This document shows positions 18,976-30,600 of a DNA stretch of 64,000 bases, in pieces. The first letter of the stretch is position 1, and each line of letters opens with the position of its first letter. The position numbers and the translations under genes are program-made. The DNA comes from Acanthosepion esculentum (lineage: Eukaryota; Mollusca; Cephalopoda; Sepiida; Sepiidae). The stretch spans positions 146,434,258-146,498,257 of the forward strand of contig OZ038478.1 of the NCBI GenBank assembly GCA_964036315.1, written 5' to 3'. Below the pieces are notes generated by a model. The model was given only the letters and a program-made list of their open reading frames with translations. It was not told the origin of the DNA and ran no database searches.

Positions 18976-19766
18976 ACTAAAAGGAAAAGCTGGCCTCAAA
19001 TGATAGAGGCAATGAGTTGTGATAGGGCGACAGGAAAAAAAAAAACGGCTATAAAACAAAAGTCAATTAATTAAATGTTTAAAACAAAAACTATTAAATA
19101 AATAAACTGGGAAAACTAAAAGTTTACCCAAATTAGAAAAAAATAAACTAGATCAAATAAAAAGAAAAACTATAACTAAATAGTCTCGTAGGACTTAAAA
19201 AAAAAATATCAAAATGGCGCCCGAAGGCAGCCGAAAATAAAAGAAAAACAATAAACTCCTTTTCTTTTTTGGTCAATAAATTATAGAAAGAAAAAGAAAA
19301 TAAAAAAAGTCTGGTTTGAAACTAGTCAAACCAAACTAAAAAATAAAGGTTTGCGGCCGAAGCCGCTAAAGAAATAAATTAAATAGAAAAAATACAAAAG
19401 CTGGAAACTAAAAACAAAATAAAGGGTTGCGACCGAAGTCGCTAATTAAATTGAAAAATAAAACAGGAGAGAGTATAAATTAAAACAAAACTTTCTTTCT
19501 TTTTCTTTTCTTAAACTGTACTAGAAACAGAAATAAAAAGCCGGTAGGACTTTAGTCAAACCGGACTAAAAATAAAAAATGTTGGCCGAAGCCAAGAGAA
19601 AAAAAAATAAATTCAAACAAAAGAAAATAAAAAGAAAGGAAAATAAAAACTTGACAGATAACTTAACTTATGGTAAAAAATCCAAAATATGTCAAAAGTC
19701 CTCGCAAAATAAAAAAAACAAGTTCACCGGTCCAAAAACTTGTCCGAAATGAACTAAAACAGGAGT
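18976..19766 (-). promoter_or_regulatory. structured 5' UTR of LINE copy 2
   Basis: The hairpins match those of copy 1. C(UUCG)G hairpins: 19582-19595 (TTGGC/GCCAA, five pairs), 19429-19442, 19353-19366 and 19216-19232. Longer stems: 19541-19564 (two mismatches) and 19313-19332. The intervening DNA is almost pure A/T with short T-rich tracts. Confidence 0.6.
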
Positions 19767-19783
19767 CGGAATGAAAGTCTGAC
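19767..19783 (-). repeat. 17-bp junction motif between LINE copies 2 and 3
   Basis: CGGAATGAAAGTCTGAC, identical to the other internal junctions. Confidence 0.88.
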
Positions 19784-20320
19784 GATATTTATTTGTATAT
19801 AAAATATATACAAAATGTGGCACAAGGCCGAAAAAGGGGGTTGGGGAAGGACGGTCATCCACTGTCTTAAATAAAAACTTAGCTAGTCACAAACACTGAC
19901 CCAAACATACCAACAATAGTCCTAGCACCAAAACAACACATTCTTCCATACCTTTCTTACTACATCCACCATAATTCCTCAAATTCTCTGTGAAATTCTA
20001 ACTAGACCCCATATGTACAATTCAAAGTCTGTGGGGGGGGGGGTGATAACAATTTAAAAAACCCCAATGATTATTTACAATATGAAATAATAATATATAC
20101 AAGTAAAACAAAACAAAATAAGATTAGTAATAAAACCCCCACAGTACCTAAATGTGGCAGTAACATCAGTTAACTGGACGAAAAAATTGCGAGATTATAA
20201 AAAGTAAAACACAGTCATCCTTCCAAAATCACTCACACAGGCACACACTCATTTAGACACACTAACAACTACGAAAAACACACACACGAAACGAAAGTCA
20301 TCCCGCAACCACCAGAGAAC

Positions 20321-20328
20321 TGACGTCA
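20321..20328. promoter_or_regulatory. CRE/ATF-type site TGACGTCA, copy 3
   Basis: Conserved palindromic octamer in the 3' UTR, as in the sister copies. Confidence 0.35.
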
Positions 20329-20525
20329 CTGACCACCTAACGAGGGAGGGGAGGGGGAATTAAACTAAAGAAAAATAGGGACAGAAAAAAAGAGGGGGCT
20401 AATGAGCATACATACCCTAGCTAAGTTAACCAGAAACGCGAAACTAAAAATTCAAACTAAACCTAACTAGTCTAATACCGGGACGGGTTGCTTCTGTTCA
20501 ACCCATGAGGGACGAAATCCTGCAC

Positions 20526-23500
20526 CTAACCGAGGTCCAAGTGCCACTCTAGGTCAGCTCCTCTCACTCTACACATTCGCGCAAGATTTACCCACCTTTT
20601 GCCGAATTCTGATGAAGAGAGTCGCCACCTTTCCGTTCTAATCTTGACTTTAAGCTGATGCTTAAAGTACAAGATTAGTAGGGAAGAAGTGAACTTCTCA
20701 CCTCCATAGAATCCCTTCTGACGTGTCACCCAAATCACGACTCTCATAACTCCTAGCAAGCAGTGGAACACATAAAGTTCAGACTTTGTTAACGGCGGGG
20801 CCACATTGCTACAAACAGAAGCGGCCTCGAGGACGAAAAACTTTCCCTGCAACATGCGAACCATGAGACCTTCAACAAACTTACACAATGGAGCTACCGA
20901 CTTGCAATGAAAGAAGACGTGACCAAGGGTCTCGACTTCCCCCTCACAACGTCGGCAGTTTGGATATTTCTCCAAACCCGCTGCGCAAAGTTTTTTGCCG
21001 ACCCAGAGGGCCCCACGTATCACCAGCCAGGTGAGGGATGCCTCATCGTTGTTGAGACATTTCAACCCGGAAGCCCAAGGCCAGATTGAGCGAGCCTCCT
21101 GCTTCGTAAGACCGAGCTCGTCAATCAAATCATCATGAACGGACCCCCTGACTACCACCTGATATAATGCCCTACGAGACAACGCCTGGACGTTGTGGAG
21201 GCCAACCGTCGCCCGTAAGAGGTGTTTCAGAGCCAGACGACATTCACGGTAGAAGGAGCACTCGGCACGAGGCAAACGGCCAGCCTCCTCCTCGCCCGAG
21301 TGCACACTTCTCAAGGATGGAAAGGATCTACGGGCGTCTTCCTTCCAGAAGGCGCCCCCGTCATCCGAATCGCGACACAAACGATCCAGGAACCCGATGC
21401 GAAGCATATCGAGACGAATCTCAATGCTAGGCATACCTAGACCGCCTTCAGAGGGATGAAGGCAACAGATCTCCCGACATACCCTAGGAGCTTTGCCTCT
21501 CCACAAGAAAGAGAACAAAAGCTGTACTAATGAAAGCACTGTGGTAGACGGAAGTGGAAGTACCGAGAGTCGGTAAAGGAGAATCGGGTAGATATGTGAA
21601 ACACATACCTCCGCCCTCCCCTTCAAGGAAAGATTCCTCCGAGACCACAAATTAATTGCGATCTCGGCCTTCTCTCGTACCTCCGACCAATTCATATCCA
21701 ACTGGATATCAGGACCGAACCAGACGCCGAGTATCTTGATCGGCCCGTCCGTCCAGCTGAATGGTCCGGGAAGAGAAACCCCCTTCCACGCACCCAACCG
21801 CAAGCCAACAGACTTATCGCGGTTGATCTTGGCCCCTGTCACCATCTCATAGCCACTGATTTCTCTGCTGACTTCGTTAATCTCGGCTCTGCTCGACACA
21901 AGAACCGAAACGTCGTCAGCATAGGCAGAATACCTGGCCGAGGTGGTAGCACCAGGTAAAGAGATTCCGCGTAGGACCGGATTCGCCTTTAACTTGCGAA
22001 GGAAAGGTTCCAACGCAAGAACGTAAAGCATAGGCGAAAGCGGACAACCCTGACGAATAGATCGAGACAATACGAAAGGTTCCGATCTTACCCCGTTCAC
22101 TTCTACCAGCGCACCGGGAGTCGCATACATAAGCCGGATCCAGGAGCGAAAGTACGGCCCGAAACCGGCAGCCGAAAGAACAGCCTCCAAGAATCGATGG
22201 TCAACCCTATCAAAGGCCTTGGACTGATCTAAATTGATCAGCGCGGCTTCACTGTCGACTTTCTCGATGATCAGGCGCACCATATGAAGGTTGTCCTGAA
22301 TAGTCCTGCCCTTCACAGAACAAGTCTGCTCGGAGCCAATCAGACTAGACAGGACAAGCTGCAAACGGTTAGCCAAGACCTTAGCCAAAATCTTTAACTC
22401 TGTATTTAACATCGTTAAAGGGCGAAAGTTACCTATCCCATCCCCACCGCTTTTGCCCTTACGCAGCAACTTGATCACACCCCTGGTGAAGCGTTGAGGT
22501 ATAGACCCCTGCTTCATCCAGTTGTTGAAGATCAGCTGCAGCAAAGGAACAAAAACGGGCGACTGCCTCAAGTAAACTTCGTAAGGAAGACCATCTAATC
22601 CCTGAGACTTATCCAGGCCAACCTTTTTCAGCGCTTCCCAGATTTCCGACTCAGTGATGGGACCCTCGCACCCAGCCGCTTCAGCTGCCTCAAGGCAGGG
22701 AAAGTCAGCTAAATAGGTGTCGAACTGAGCAGAGCTCAGACCGGGCTCCCTGGTAAAAAGATCCCGAAAGTAATCCCGAAAAGCCTCGCATATGCCCGAG
22801 TTTGTAGTCACTGTCCGCCCATCCGGCAATGTGACGCTCGCGATATGCCGTCTTGAAGCATTCCTACTTTCCTCTGCACGCAGTTCCGCGGCCATATTCG
22901 TCGCCTCAGAGGACATTCTTTTTAACCTAGCCCTAACTACCAGAGCTTGATCCTTCTTGGTAAGCAAGGAGGCCAACTCTGCCTTAGCTAGGACTACTTC
23001 CCCACTATCACGGGATTTCACAGCCCGATCGACTCTTTGTTCTAAAGCCGTTTGCGCCGCTAATCTATCTACGCTGAGTCGACGACTAAAATCGGCAGCA
23101 AACGTTCGAATTTTAGATTTAAGTTTGTCCCACCAGGCATTTCCCACCACAGCCCCCGACAGTTCCCTTTGTAGCATTAGTAAAAACTGGTCCCGGAAAT
23201 CCTGCTCGCCAAATAACGAGCAATTGAATTTCCAGTAACCAGTCATCCTAACCTTAGGCTTATCTAAGTTTACACGGACCCGGACAAGCCTATGATCCGA
23301 ATAAACTATATAATGAAAACTTGGACACCCTAAGAGCCCTACATCGACTCTCCTAATTAAAACTCGGTCGAGGTAGCTCGCAAGCACACCTACAGTCGAG
23401 CTGCCACTATTTGTCCAAGTCCACACTACCCGCTGAGGGTGTTCATTCCGGTACTTGTCGATAAGATCAAACCCATCGACAAAGCCCCGAAAATGTTCCA

Positions 23501-23990
23501 CTCCCCAGTTTTTAGTACCCGGTTTATATTTTGACCCTATACGATCTATATCGGGGTCAAGGACGGCATTCCAATCCCCCGCTAAGATTAACCGACGTGA
23601 TGTCGTCATAAACGGCTCGATCTGCCGAAACAAAGCAAGTCGCTCAGCCTGGATGTTGGGCCCATAAACCCCAATGAGACGCAAAGCCTTATCCTTTATG
23701 GTAGCATCCAGCACGCAAAGCCTGCCCGCCGGATCTGCGAAGACAAGAGCACACGCAGCCTTCAAAGACTTGCTCACCAGCCAAGAGACACCCCTCGAGC
23801 GTCCATCAAAACATGCTGAATAAAGAGTAAACTCCTTAGACAGAATGCCTTCATAATCGCGAGCAGAAAAACGGGTCTCTTGCACACAACATATATTCAC
23901 ACCGAGGCTCTGAAGGTCGCGAACGAGTCTCACCCTTCGAGACTCCGACCTCAGGCCTCGGACATTCAAACTAGCTAACCAGAGTGCCAT
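20526..23990 (-). CDS. LINE ORF2 endonuclease/reverse transcriptase, copy 3 (P463Q)
   Basis: 1154 aa with the same endonuclease, reverse transcriptase and Cys/His motifs as copy 2. The one clear protein difference is Gln at 463 (codon 22602-22604) in KS(P)GLDG. This Pro is in the conserved SPGxDGxP block of non-LTR reverse transcriptases and is Pro in the three sister copies. The change could weaken activity. Otherwise the frame is open. Confidence 0.93.
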   Translation of the reverse strand: MALWLASLNVRGLRSESRRVRLVRDLQSLGVNICCVQETRFSARDYEGILSKEFTLYSACFDGRSRGVSWLVSKSLKAACALVFADPAGRLCVLDATIKDKALRLIGVYGPNIQAERLALFRQIEPFMTTSRRLILAGDWNAVLDPDIDRIGSKYKPGTKNWGVEHFRGFVDGFDLIDKYRNEHPQRVVWTWTNSGSSTVGVLASYLDRVLIRRVDVGLLGCPSFHYIVYSDHRLVRVRVNLDKPKVRMTGYWKFNCSLFGEQDFRDQFLLMLQRELSGAVVGNAWWDKLKSKIRTFAADFSRRLSVDRLAAQTALEQRVDRAVKSRDSGEVVLAKAELASLLTKKDQALVVRARLKRMSSEATNMAAELRAEESRNASRRHIASVTLPDGRTVTTNSGICEAFRDYFRDLFTREPGLSSAQFDTYLADFPCLEAAEAAGCEGPITESEIWEALKKVGLDKSQGLDGLPYEVYLRQSPVFVPLLQLIFNNWMKQGSIPQRFTRGVIKLLRKGKSGGDGIGNFRPLTMLNTELKILAKVLANRLQLVLSSLIGSEQTCSVKGRTIQDNLHMVRLIIEKVDSEAALINLDQSKAFDRVDHRFLEAVLSAAGFGPYFRSWIRLMYATPGALVEVNGVRSEPFVLSRSIRQGCPLSPMLYVLALEPFLRKLKANPVLRGISLPGATTSARYSAYADDVSVLVSSRAEINEVSREISGYEMVTGAKINRDKSVGLRLGAWKGVSLPGPFSWTDGPIKILGVWFGPDIQLDMNWSEVREKAEIAINLWSRRNLSLKGRAEVCVSHIYPILLYRLSVLPLPSTTVLSLVQLLFSFLWRGKAPRVCREICCLHPSEGGLGMPSIEIRLDMLRIGFLDRLCRDSDDGGAFWKEDARRSFPSLRSVHSGEEEAGRLPRAECSFYRECRLALKHLLRATVGLHNVQALSRRALYQVVVRGSVHDDLIDELGLTKQEARSIWPWASGLKCLNNDEASLTWLVIRGALWVGKKLCAAGLEKYPNCRRCEGEVETLGHVFFHCKSVAPLCKFVEGLMVRMLQGKFFVLEAASVCSNVAPPLTKSELYVFHCLLGVMRVVIWVTRQKGFYGGEKFTSSLLILYFKHQLKVKIRTERWRLSSSEFGKRWVNLARMCRVRGADLEWHLDLG

Positions 23991-24001
23991 TATCGAATCG
24001 A

Positions 24002-26059
24002 TTAGGGTCGCCCATCAGAGTAGAACATTGCTGGGGTGAGGACACCGACAGCCTGTCCCATTGAACCTGACGCCATCTCACTATCGACGGTATCACCATG
24101 AGACAGGCCACCGATGTCCGCTGGATATGTTAATTTCAGAGCCCTATACAGGGAAGGGTGAACGAAAACCGGGACCCTCCCTCTACACAATTTTGATGGA
24201 TCTAGGTCTGGTTCATAGACAGCCGCTGGGGGCACCAATTTCAGGGACGCATTCGCCTCCTCCATCATGCCCCAAATCTCCCGCGTACCCGGGCCCGATC
24301 GTACAACAGTTAAGAGCCTTTTAGCCTTTGTAAAATTTGAAGGATCTTCCACCTCCAACCCGTTCAATTTCTGGAAGTTCCATAATATTTTTAGTGGCCT
24401 AGGGTTCTTGGTCTGGCTAAATACATTCTCTGCATGGACCCGGGATACCCGGCAGATGTCTTCCCCTGAGTGATATGGTGGTTTTAATTTCTTTTTTTTC
24501 TCCCCCATGACCTGAGCGTCTGGGCTCCTATTTCTCTTCTTTTGAGGTGTCTGTGAAGGTGTTGGGGTAGGAGTGCTTGATGGTGTGTTTGAGGGAGTCA
24601 TGCCCGAAGGGGTCTTGAAGGGAGAAGGCTTATTTGACCCGTGTTTTTGCTTAGTTGGGGAATTTGACAAAGATTTGGGCGGTGGAGGTTTAGCAAATGA
24701 TGGAGGGGAAGACGGGGCAGAGGATGAGGGGCGGGGCACCCCCAGCGACTTATGCTTCTTTGCCCTCTTGTCATCCAGCTTCTGCTTCAATTTCTTCAAA
24801 TCCAGAATTTTTTGCCAACTAGGTTCGTTCAATTTTTGGGTAGAGGTGGCAGTCTCTTCATACGAGGCCGAGGCGTCGCCCTCAGAGCTAGTAGAGGGAA
24901 TGGGGCTGTAGGTGACTTTTTCCCTGGGGTCATGCTGGGACAGAGGTCCCGCTGTCCGGATCTTCCCTTTAGCCCTACCTACTACACGCCATTCCCCCTC
25001 ATCCTTCTCCTTATCCACACTTGTGGAAGGCGTTGGTTTGAGGGGTAACGAGGGCATCGACCCAACCGAGGGATTTTCCCCACCGGTCCGTTTAGTAGGT
25101 AGGCCTATTACAGGCGCCGCGGATTTTACAGTCTCGGCCAAAGGGGGATTTTGGTCGCCAGCAACCGGAGCTCCAGGGGCCTTCTTCCCTGGGCAGGAGG
25201 AGGAGAGATGACCAGTCACTCCACACCTCCAGCAAATTGGTTTTCTACCGGTCACGATGACCGGCATTCTCCGGTCGCCCAAATCCAGACAGTTGGGGAT
25301 GGACTTGAAGGCCGCTTCATCGATCATAATGTCAAAAGTCCATCCCCCGTTCAAATTGTCCGAGAGAGCCCCTAAAATCTGCCCGTACTGCATAAAAAAT
25401 GCAGCCAGGAGCTCTCCGGAAATTTGAGGAGGAACCTCAAAAACGGCCACCCTGGTCCTTCGCCTTCCCAGATACTCAGTACGGAGAATTAGATCCTTCG
25501 TGATCAATTCTCTCCTTGCCATTTCGAGGCAATCTTCAGGTGTGGGCAGCAGTACGTCCCACATGAAAAATTTAACACCCTTTATAACTCTTTGGGGTTT
25601 TATCCCCAGGGACAAAAGTGATTTAATAATCGTGTCCTTCGTGGAGCGACAAATTTTGCGCGTACGCTTGTCCACCGCGAAGACCGTCACCATTCTCTGT
25701 TCGAACACCTTTAGTTCTTGGGCGTCTTTAAGGATACCATCTTTATTCACAAGATGGGTGTATTCCTTAGCCTTCTCCAAGAACTCCGCGATGTTCACAA
25801 TGCAACTAGGAGGGGACTTCCAGCAAGAGGGCGATTCCTCGGCTGGCGACTTCGATGGTACCGAAGGGGGCACCTTTTCCTTAGGGTTGGAGACCTGCAT
25901 GGCCTCCTCCTTATCCGTGCTACTAGCACTAGCCTGGTCAGGTTTATTCGGGGAAATTTTCCCCCGTTTTTTATTTTTCATTTTCTCTGGGGGGTCGGCT
26001 TTAGCAGCCGCCCCAAAGAGGTCCTTTTTAACCGATGACCGACTCATTCCGTCGGCCAT
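24002..26059 (-). CDS. LINE ORF1 gag-like RNA-binding protein, copy 3
   Basis: 685 aa, essentially the same protein as copy 2 with the intact CCHC knuckle. After the knuckle it reads APVAGD where copy 2 has APVAAD. The stop-to-ORF2 spacer of 11 nt is kept. Confidence 0.9.
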   Translation of the reverse strand: MADGMSRSSVKKDLFGAAAKADPPEKMKNKKRGKISPNKPDQASASSTDKEEAMQVSNPKEKVPPSVPSKSPAEESPSCWKSPPSCIVNIAEFLEKAKEYTHLVNKDGILKDAQELKVFEQRMVTVFAVDKRTRKICRSTKDTIIKSLLSLGIKPQRVIKGVKFFMWDVLLPTPEDCLEMARRELITKDLILRTEYLGRRRTRVAVFEVPPQISGELLAAFFMQYGQILGALSDNLNGGWTFDIMIDEAAFKSIPNCLDLGDRRMPVIVTGRKPICWRCGVTGHLSSSCPGKKAPGAPVAGDQNPPLAETVKSAAPVIGLPTKRTGGENPSVGSMPSLPLKPTPSTSVDKEKDEGEWRVVGRAKGKIRTAGPLSQHDPREKVTYSPIPSTSSEGDASASYEETATSTQKLNEPSWQKILDLKKLKQKLDDKRAKKHKSLGVPRPSSSAPSSPPSFAKPPPPKSLSNSPTKQKHGSNKPSPFKTPSGMTPSNTPSSTPTPTPSQTPQKKRNRSPDAQVMGEKKKKLKPPYHSGEDICRVSRVHAENVFSQTKNPRPLKILWNFQKLNGLEVEDPSNFTKAKRLLTVVRSGPGTREIWGMMEEANASLKLVPPAAVYEPDLDPSKLCRGRVPVFVHPSLYRALKLTYPADIGGLSHGDTVDSEMASGSMGQAVGVLTPAMFYSDGRP

Positions 26060-26850
26060 ACTAAAAGGAAAAGCTGGCCTCAAATGATAGAGGCAATGAG
26101 TTGTGATAGGGCGACAGGAAAAAAAAAAACGGCTATAAAACAAAAGTCAATTAATTAAATGTTTAAAACAAAAACTATTAAATAAATAAACTGGGAAAAC
26201 TAAAAGTTTACCCAAATTAGAAAAAAATAAACTAGATCAAATAAAAAGAAAAACTATAACTAAATAGTCTCGTAGGACTTAAAAAAAAAATATCAAAATG
26301 GCGCCCGAAGGCAGCCGAAAATAAAAGAAAAACAATAAACTCCTTTTCTTTTTTGGTCAATAAATTATAGAAAGAAAAAGAAAATAAAAAAAGTCTGGTT
26401 TGAAACTAGTCAAACCAAACTAAAAAATAAAGGTTTGCGGCCGAAGCCGCTAAAGAAATAAATTAAATAGAAAAAATACAAAAGCTGGAAACTAAAAACA
26501 AAATAAAGGGTTGCGACCGAAGTCGCTAATTAAATTGAAAAATAAAACAGGAGAGAGTATAAATTAAAACAAAACTTTCTTTCTTTTTCTTTTCTTAAAC
26601 TGTACTAGAAACAGAAATAAAAAGCCGGTAGGACTTTAGTCAAACCGGACTAAAAATAAAAAATGTTGGCCGAAGCCAAGAGAAAAAAAAATAAATTCAA
26701 ACAAAAGAAAATAAAAAGAAAGGAAAATAAAAACTTGACAGATAACTTAACTTATGGTAAAAAATCCAAAATATGTCAAAAGTCCTCGCAAAATAAAAAA
26801 AACAAGTTCACCGGTCCAAAAACTTGTCCGAAATGAACTAAAACAGGAGT
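26060..26850 (-). promoter_or_regulatory. structured 5' UTR of LINE copy 3
   Basis: C(UUCG)G hairpins lie at 26666-26679, 26513-26526, 26437-26450 and 26300-26316. The long stem is at 26625-26648. The layout is as in copy 2. Confidence 0.6.
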
Positions 26851-26867
26851 CGGAATGAAAGTCTGAC
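26851..26867 (-). repeat. 17-bp junction motif between LINE copies 3 and 4
   Basis: CGGAATGAAAGTCTGAC, identical to the other internal junctions. Confidence 0.88.
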
Positions 26868-27398
26868 GATATTTATTTGTATATAAAATATATACAAAAT
26901 GTGGCACAAGGCCAAAAAAGGGGGTTGGGGAAGGACGGTCATCAACTGTCTTAAATAAAACTTAGCTAGTCGCAAACACTGACCCAAACATACCAACAAT
27001 AGTCCTAGCACCAAAACAACACATTCTTCCATACCTTTCTTACTACATCCACCATAATTCCTCAAATTCTCTATGAAGTTCTAACTAGTCCCCATATGTA
27101 CAATTCAAAGTCAGTGGGGGGGGGATAACAATTTAAAAAAACCCCAATGAATATTTACAAAATAAATGAACTATTTACAAGAAAACAAAACAAAATAAGA
27201 TTAGTAATAAAAACCCCCACAGTACCTAAATGTGGCAGTAACATCAGTTAACTGGACGAAAAAATTGCGAGATTATAAAAAGTAAAACACAGTCATCCTT
27301 CCAAAATCATTCACACAGGCACACACTCATTTAGACACACTAACAACTACGAAAAACACACACACGAAACGAAAGTCATCCCGCAACCACCGGAGAAC

Positions 27399-27406
27399 TG
27401 ACGTCA
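27399..27406. promoter_or_regulatory. CRE/ATF-type site TGACGTCA, copy 4
   Basis: Conserved palindromic octamer in the 3' UTR, as in the sister copies. Confidence 0.35.
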
Positions 27407-27604
27407 CTGACCACCTAACGAGGGAGGGGAGGGGGAATTAAACTAAAGAAAAATAGGGACAGAAAAAAAAGGGGGGGCTAATGAGCATACATACCCTAGC
27501 TAAGTTAACCAGAAACGCGAAACTAAAAATTCAAACTAAACCTAACTAGTCTAATACCGGGACGGGTTGCTTCTGTTCAACCCATGAGGGACGAAATCCT
27601 GCAC

Positions 27605-30600
27605 CTAACCGAGGTCCAAGTGCCACTCTAGGTCAGCTCCTCTCACTCTACACATTCGCGCAAGATTTACCCACCTTTTGCCGAATTCTGATGAAGAGAG
27701 TCGCCACCTTTCCGTCCTAATCTTGACTTTAAGCTGATGCTTAAAGTACAAGATTAGTAGGGAAGAAGTGAACTTCTCACCTCCATAGAATCCCTTCTGA
27801 CGTGTCACCCAAATCACGACTCTCATAACTCCTAGCAAGCAGTGGAACACATAAAGTTCAGACTTTGTTAACGGCGGGGCCACATTGCTACAAACAGAAG
27901 CGGCCTCGAGGACGAAAAACTTTCCCTGCAACATGCGAACCATGAGACCTTCAACAAACTTACACAATGGTGCTACCGACTTGCAATGAAAGAAGACGTG
28001 ACCAAGGGTCTCGACTTCCCCCTCACAACGTCGGCAGTTTGGATATTTCTCCAAACCCGCTGCGCAAAGTCTTTTGCCGACCCAGAGGGCCCCACGTATC
28101 ACCAGCCAGGTGAGGGATGCCTCATCGTTGTTGAGACATTTCAACCCGGAAGCCCAAGGCCAGATTGAGCGAGCCTCCTGCTTCGTAAGACCGAGCTCGT
28201 CAATCAAATCATCATGAACGGACCCCCTGACTACCACCTGATATAATGCCCTACGAGACAACGCCTGGACGTTGTGGAGGCCAACCGTCGCCCGTAAGAG
28301 GTGTTTCAGAGCCAGACGACATTCACGGTAGAAGGAGCACTCGGCACGAGGCAAACGGCCAGCCTCCTCCTCGCCCGAGTGCACACTTCTCAAGGATGGA
28401 AAGGATCTACGGGCGTCTTCCTTCCAGAAGGCGCCCCCGTCATCCGAATCGCGACACAAACGATCCAGGAACCCGATGCGAAGCATATCGAGACGAATCT
28501 CAATGCTAGGCATACCTAGACCGCCTTCAGAGGGATGAAGGCAACAGATCTCCCGACATACCCTAGGAGCTTTGCCTCTCCACAAGAAAGAGAACAAAAG
28601 CTGTACTAATGAAAGTACTGTGGTAGACGGAAGTGGAAGTACCGAGAGTCGGTAAAGGAGAATCGGGTAGATATGTGAAACACATACCTCCGCCCTCCCC
28701 TTCAAGGAAAGATTCCTCCGAGACCACAAATTAATTGCGATCTCGGCCTTCTCTCGTACCTCCGACCAATTCATATCCAACTGGATATCAGGACCGAACC
28801 AGACGCCGAGTATCTTGATCGGCCCGTCCGTCCAGCTGAATGGTCCGGGAAGAGAAACCCCCTTCCACGCACCCAACCGCAAGCCAACAGACTTATCGCG
28901 GTTGATCTTGGCCCCTGTCACCATCTCATAGCCACTGATTTCTCTGCTGACTTCGTTAATCTCGGCTCTGCTCGACACAAGAACCGAAACGTCGTCAGCA
29001 TAGGCAGAATACCTGGCCGAGGTGGTAGCACCAGGTAAAGAGATTCCGCGTAGGACCGGATTCGCCTTTAACTTGCGAAGGAAAGGTTCCAACGCAAGAA
29101 CGTAAAGCATAGGCGAAAGCGGACAACCCTGACGAATAGATCGAGACAATACGAAAGGTTCCGATCTTACCCCGTTCACTTCTACCAGCGCACCGGGAGT
29201 CGCATACATAAGCCGGATCCAGGAGCGAAAGTACGGCCCGAAACCGGCAGCCGAAAGAACAGCCTCCAAGAATCGATGGTCAACCCTATCAAAGGCCTTG
29301 GACTGATCTAAATTGATCAGCGCGGCTTCACTGTCGACTTTCTCGATGATCAGGCGCACCATATGAAGGTTGTCCTGAATAGTCCTGCCCTTCACAGAAC
29401 AAGTCTGCTCGGAGCCAATCAGACTAGACAGGACAAGCTGCAAACGGTTAGCCAAGACCTTAGCCAAAATCTTTAACTCTGTATTTAACATCGTTAAAGG
29501 GCGAAAGTTACCTATCCCATCCCCACCGCTTTTGCCCTTACGCAGCAACTTGATCACACCCCTGGTGAAGCGTTGAGGTATAGACCCCTGCTTCATCCAG
29601 TTGTTGAAGATCAGCTGCAGCAAAGGAACAAAAACGGGCGACTGCCTCAAGTAAACTTCGTAAGGAAGACCATCTAATCCCGGAGACTTATCCAGGCCAA
29701 CCTTTTTCAGCGCTTCCCAGATTTCCGACTCAGTGATGGGACCCTCGCACCCAGCCGCTTCAGCTGCCTCAAGGCAGGGAAAGTCAGCCAAATAGGTGTC
29801 GAACTGAGCAGAGCTCAGACCGGGCTCCCTGGTAAAAAGATCCCGAAAGTAATCCCGAAAAGCCTCGCATATGCCCGAGTTTGTAGTCACTGTCCGCCCA
29901 TCCGGCAATGTGACGCTCGCGATATGCCGTCTTGAAGCATTCCTACTTTCCTCTGCACGCAGTTCCGCGGCCATATTCGTCGCCTCAGAGGACATTCTTT
30001 TTAACCTAGCCCTAACTACCAGAGCTTGATCCTTCTTGGTAAGCAAGGAGGCCAACTCTGCCTTAGCTAGGACTACTTCCCCACTATCACGGGATTTCAC
30101 AGCCCGATCGATTCTTTGTTCTAAAGCCGTTTGCGCCGCTAATCTATCTACGCTGAGTCGACGACTAAAATCGGCAGCAAACGTTCGAATTTTAGATTTA
30201 AGTTTGTCCCACCAGGCATTTCCCACCACAGCCCCCGACAGTTCCCTTTGTAGCATTAGTAAAAACTGGTCCCGGAAATCCTGCTCGCCAAATAACGAGC
30301 AATTGAATTTCCAGTAACCAGTCATCCTAACCTTAGGCTTATCTAAGTTTACACGGACCCGGACAAGCCTATGATCCGAATAAACTATATAATGAAAACT
30401 TGGACACCCTAAGAGCCCTACATCGACTCTCCTAATTAAAACTCGGTCGAGGTAGCTCGCAAGCACACCTACAGCCGAGCTGCCACTATTTGTCCAAGTC
30501 CACACTACCCGCTGAGGGTGTTCATTCCGGTACTTGTCGATAAGATCAAACCCATCGACAAAGCCCCGAAAATGTTCCACTCCCCAGTTTTTAGTACCCG

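Larger units (their letters stand above)
12701..19766 (-). mobile_element. LINE copy 2 (Tx1/L1-like), full length, intact, 7066 bp
   Basis: A complete unit with the same layout as copy 1: 3' UTR to 13441, ORF2, 11-nt spacer, ORF1, 5' UTR. Both frames are open and all visible catalytic residues are present. It is nearly identical to copy 3 over the full length, differing by a few substitutions and small homopolymer changes. Copies 2 and 3 probably arose from one another recently, by unequal exchange or by a fresh insertion at the same site. Confidence 0.93.
19784..26850 (-). mobile_element. LINE copy 3 (Tx1/L1-like), full length, 7067 bp
   Basis: Same layout as copy 2 and nearly identical to it, including UTRs. 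Distinguishing changes include ORF2 P463Q, an Ala-to-Gly change just after the ORF1 zinc knuckle, and small homopolymer differences in the 3' UTR. These show that it is a separate copy and not a simple assembly echo. Confidence 0.93.
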
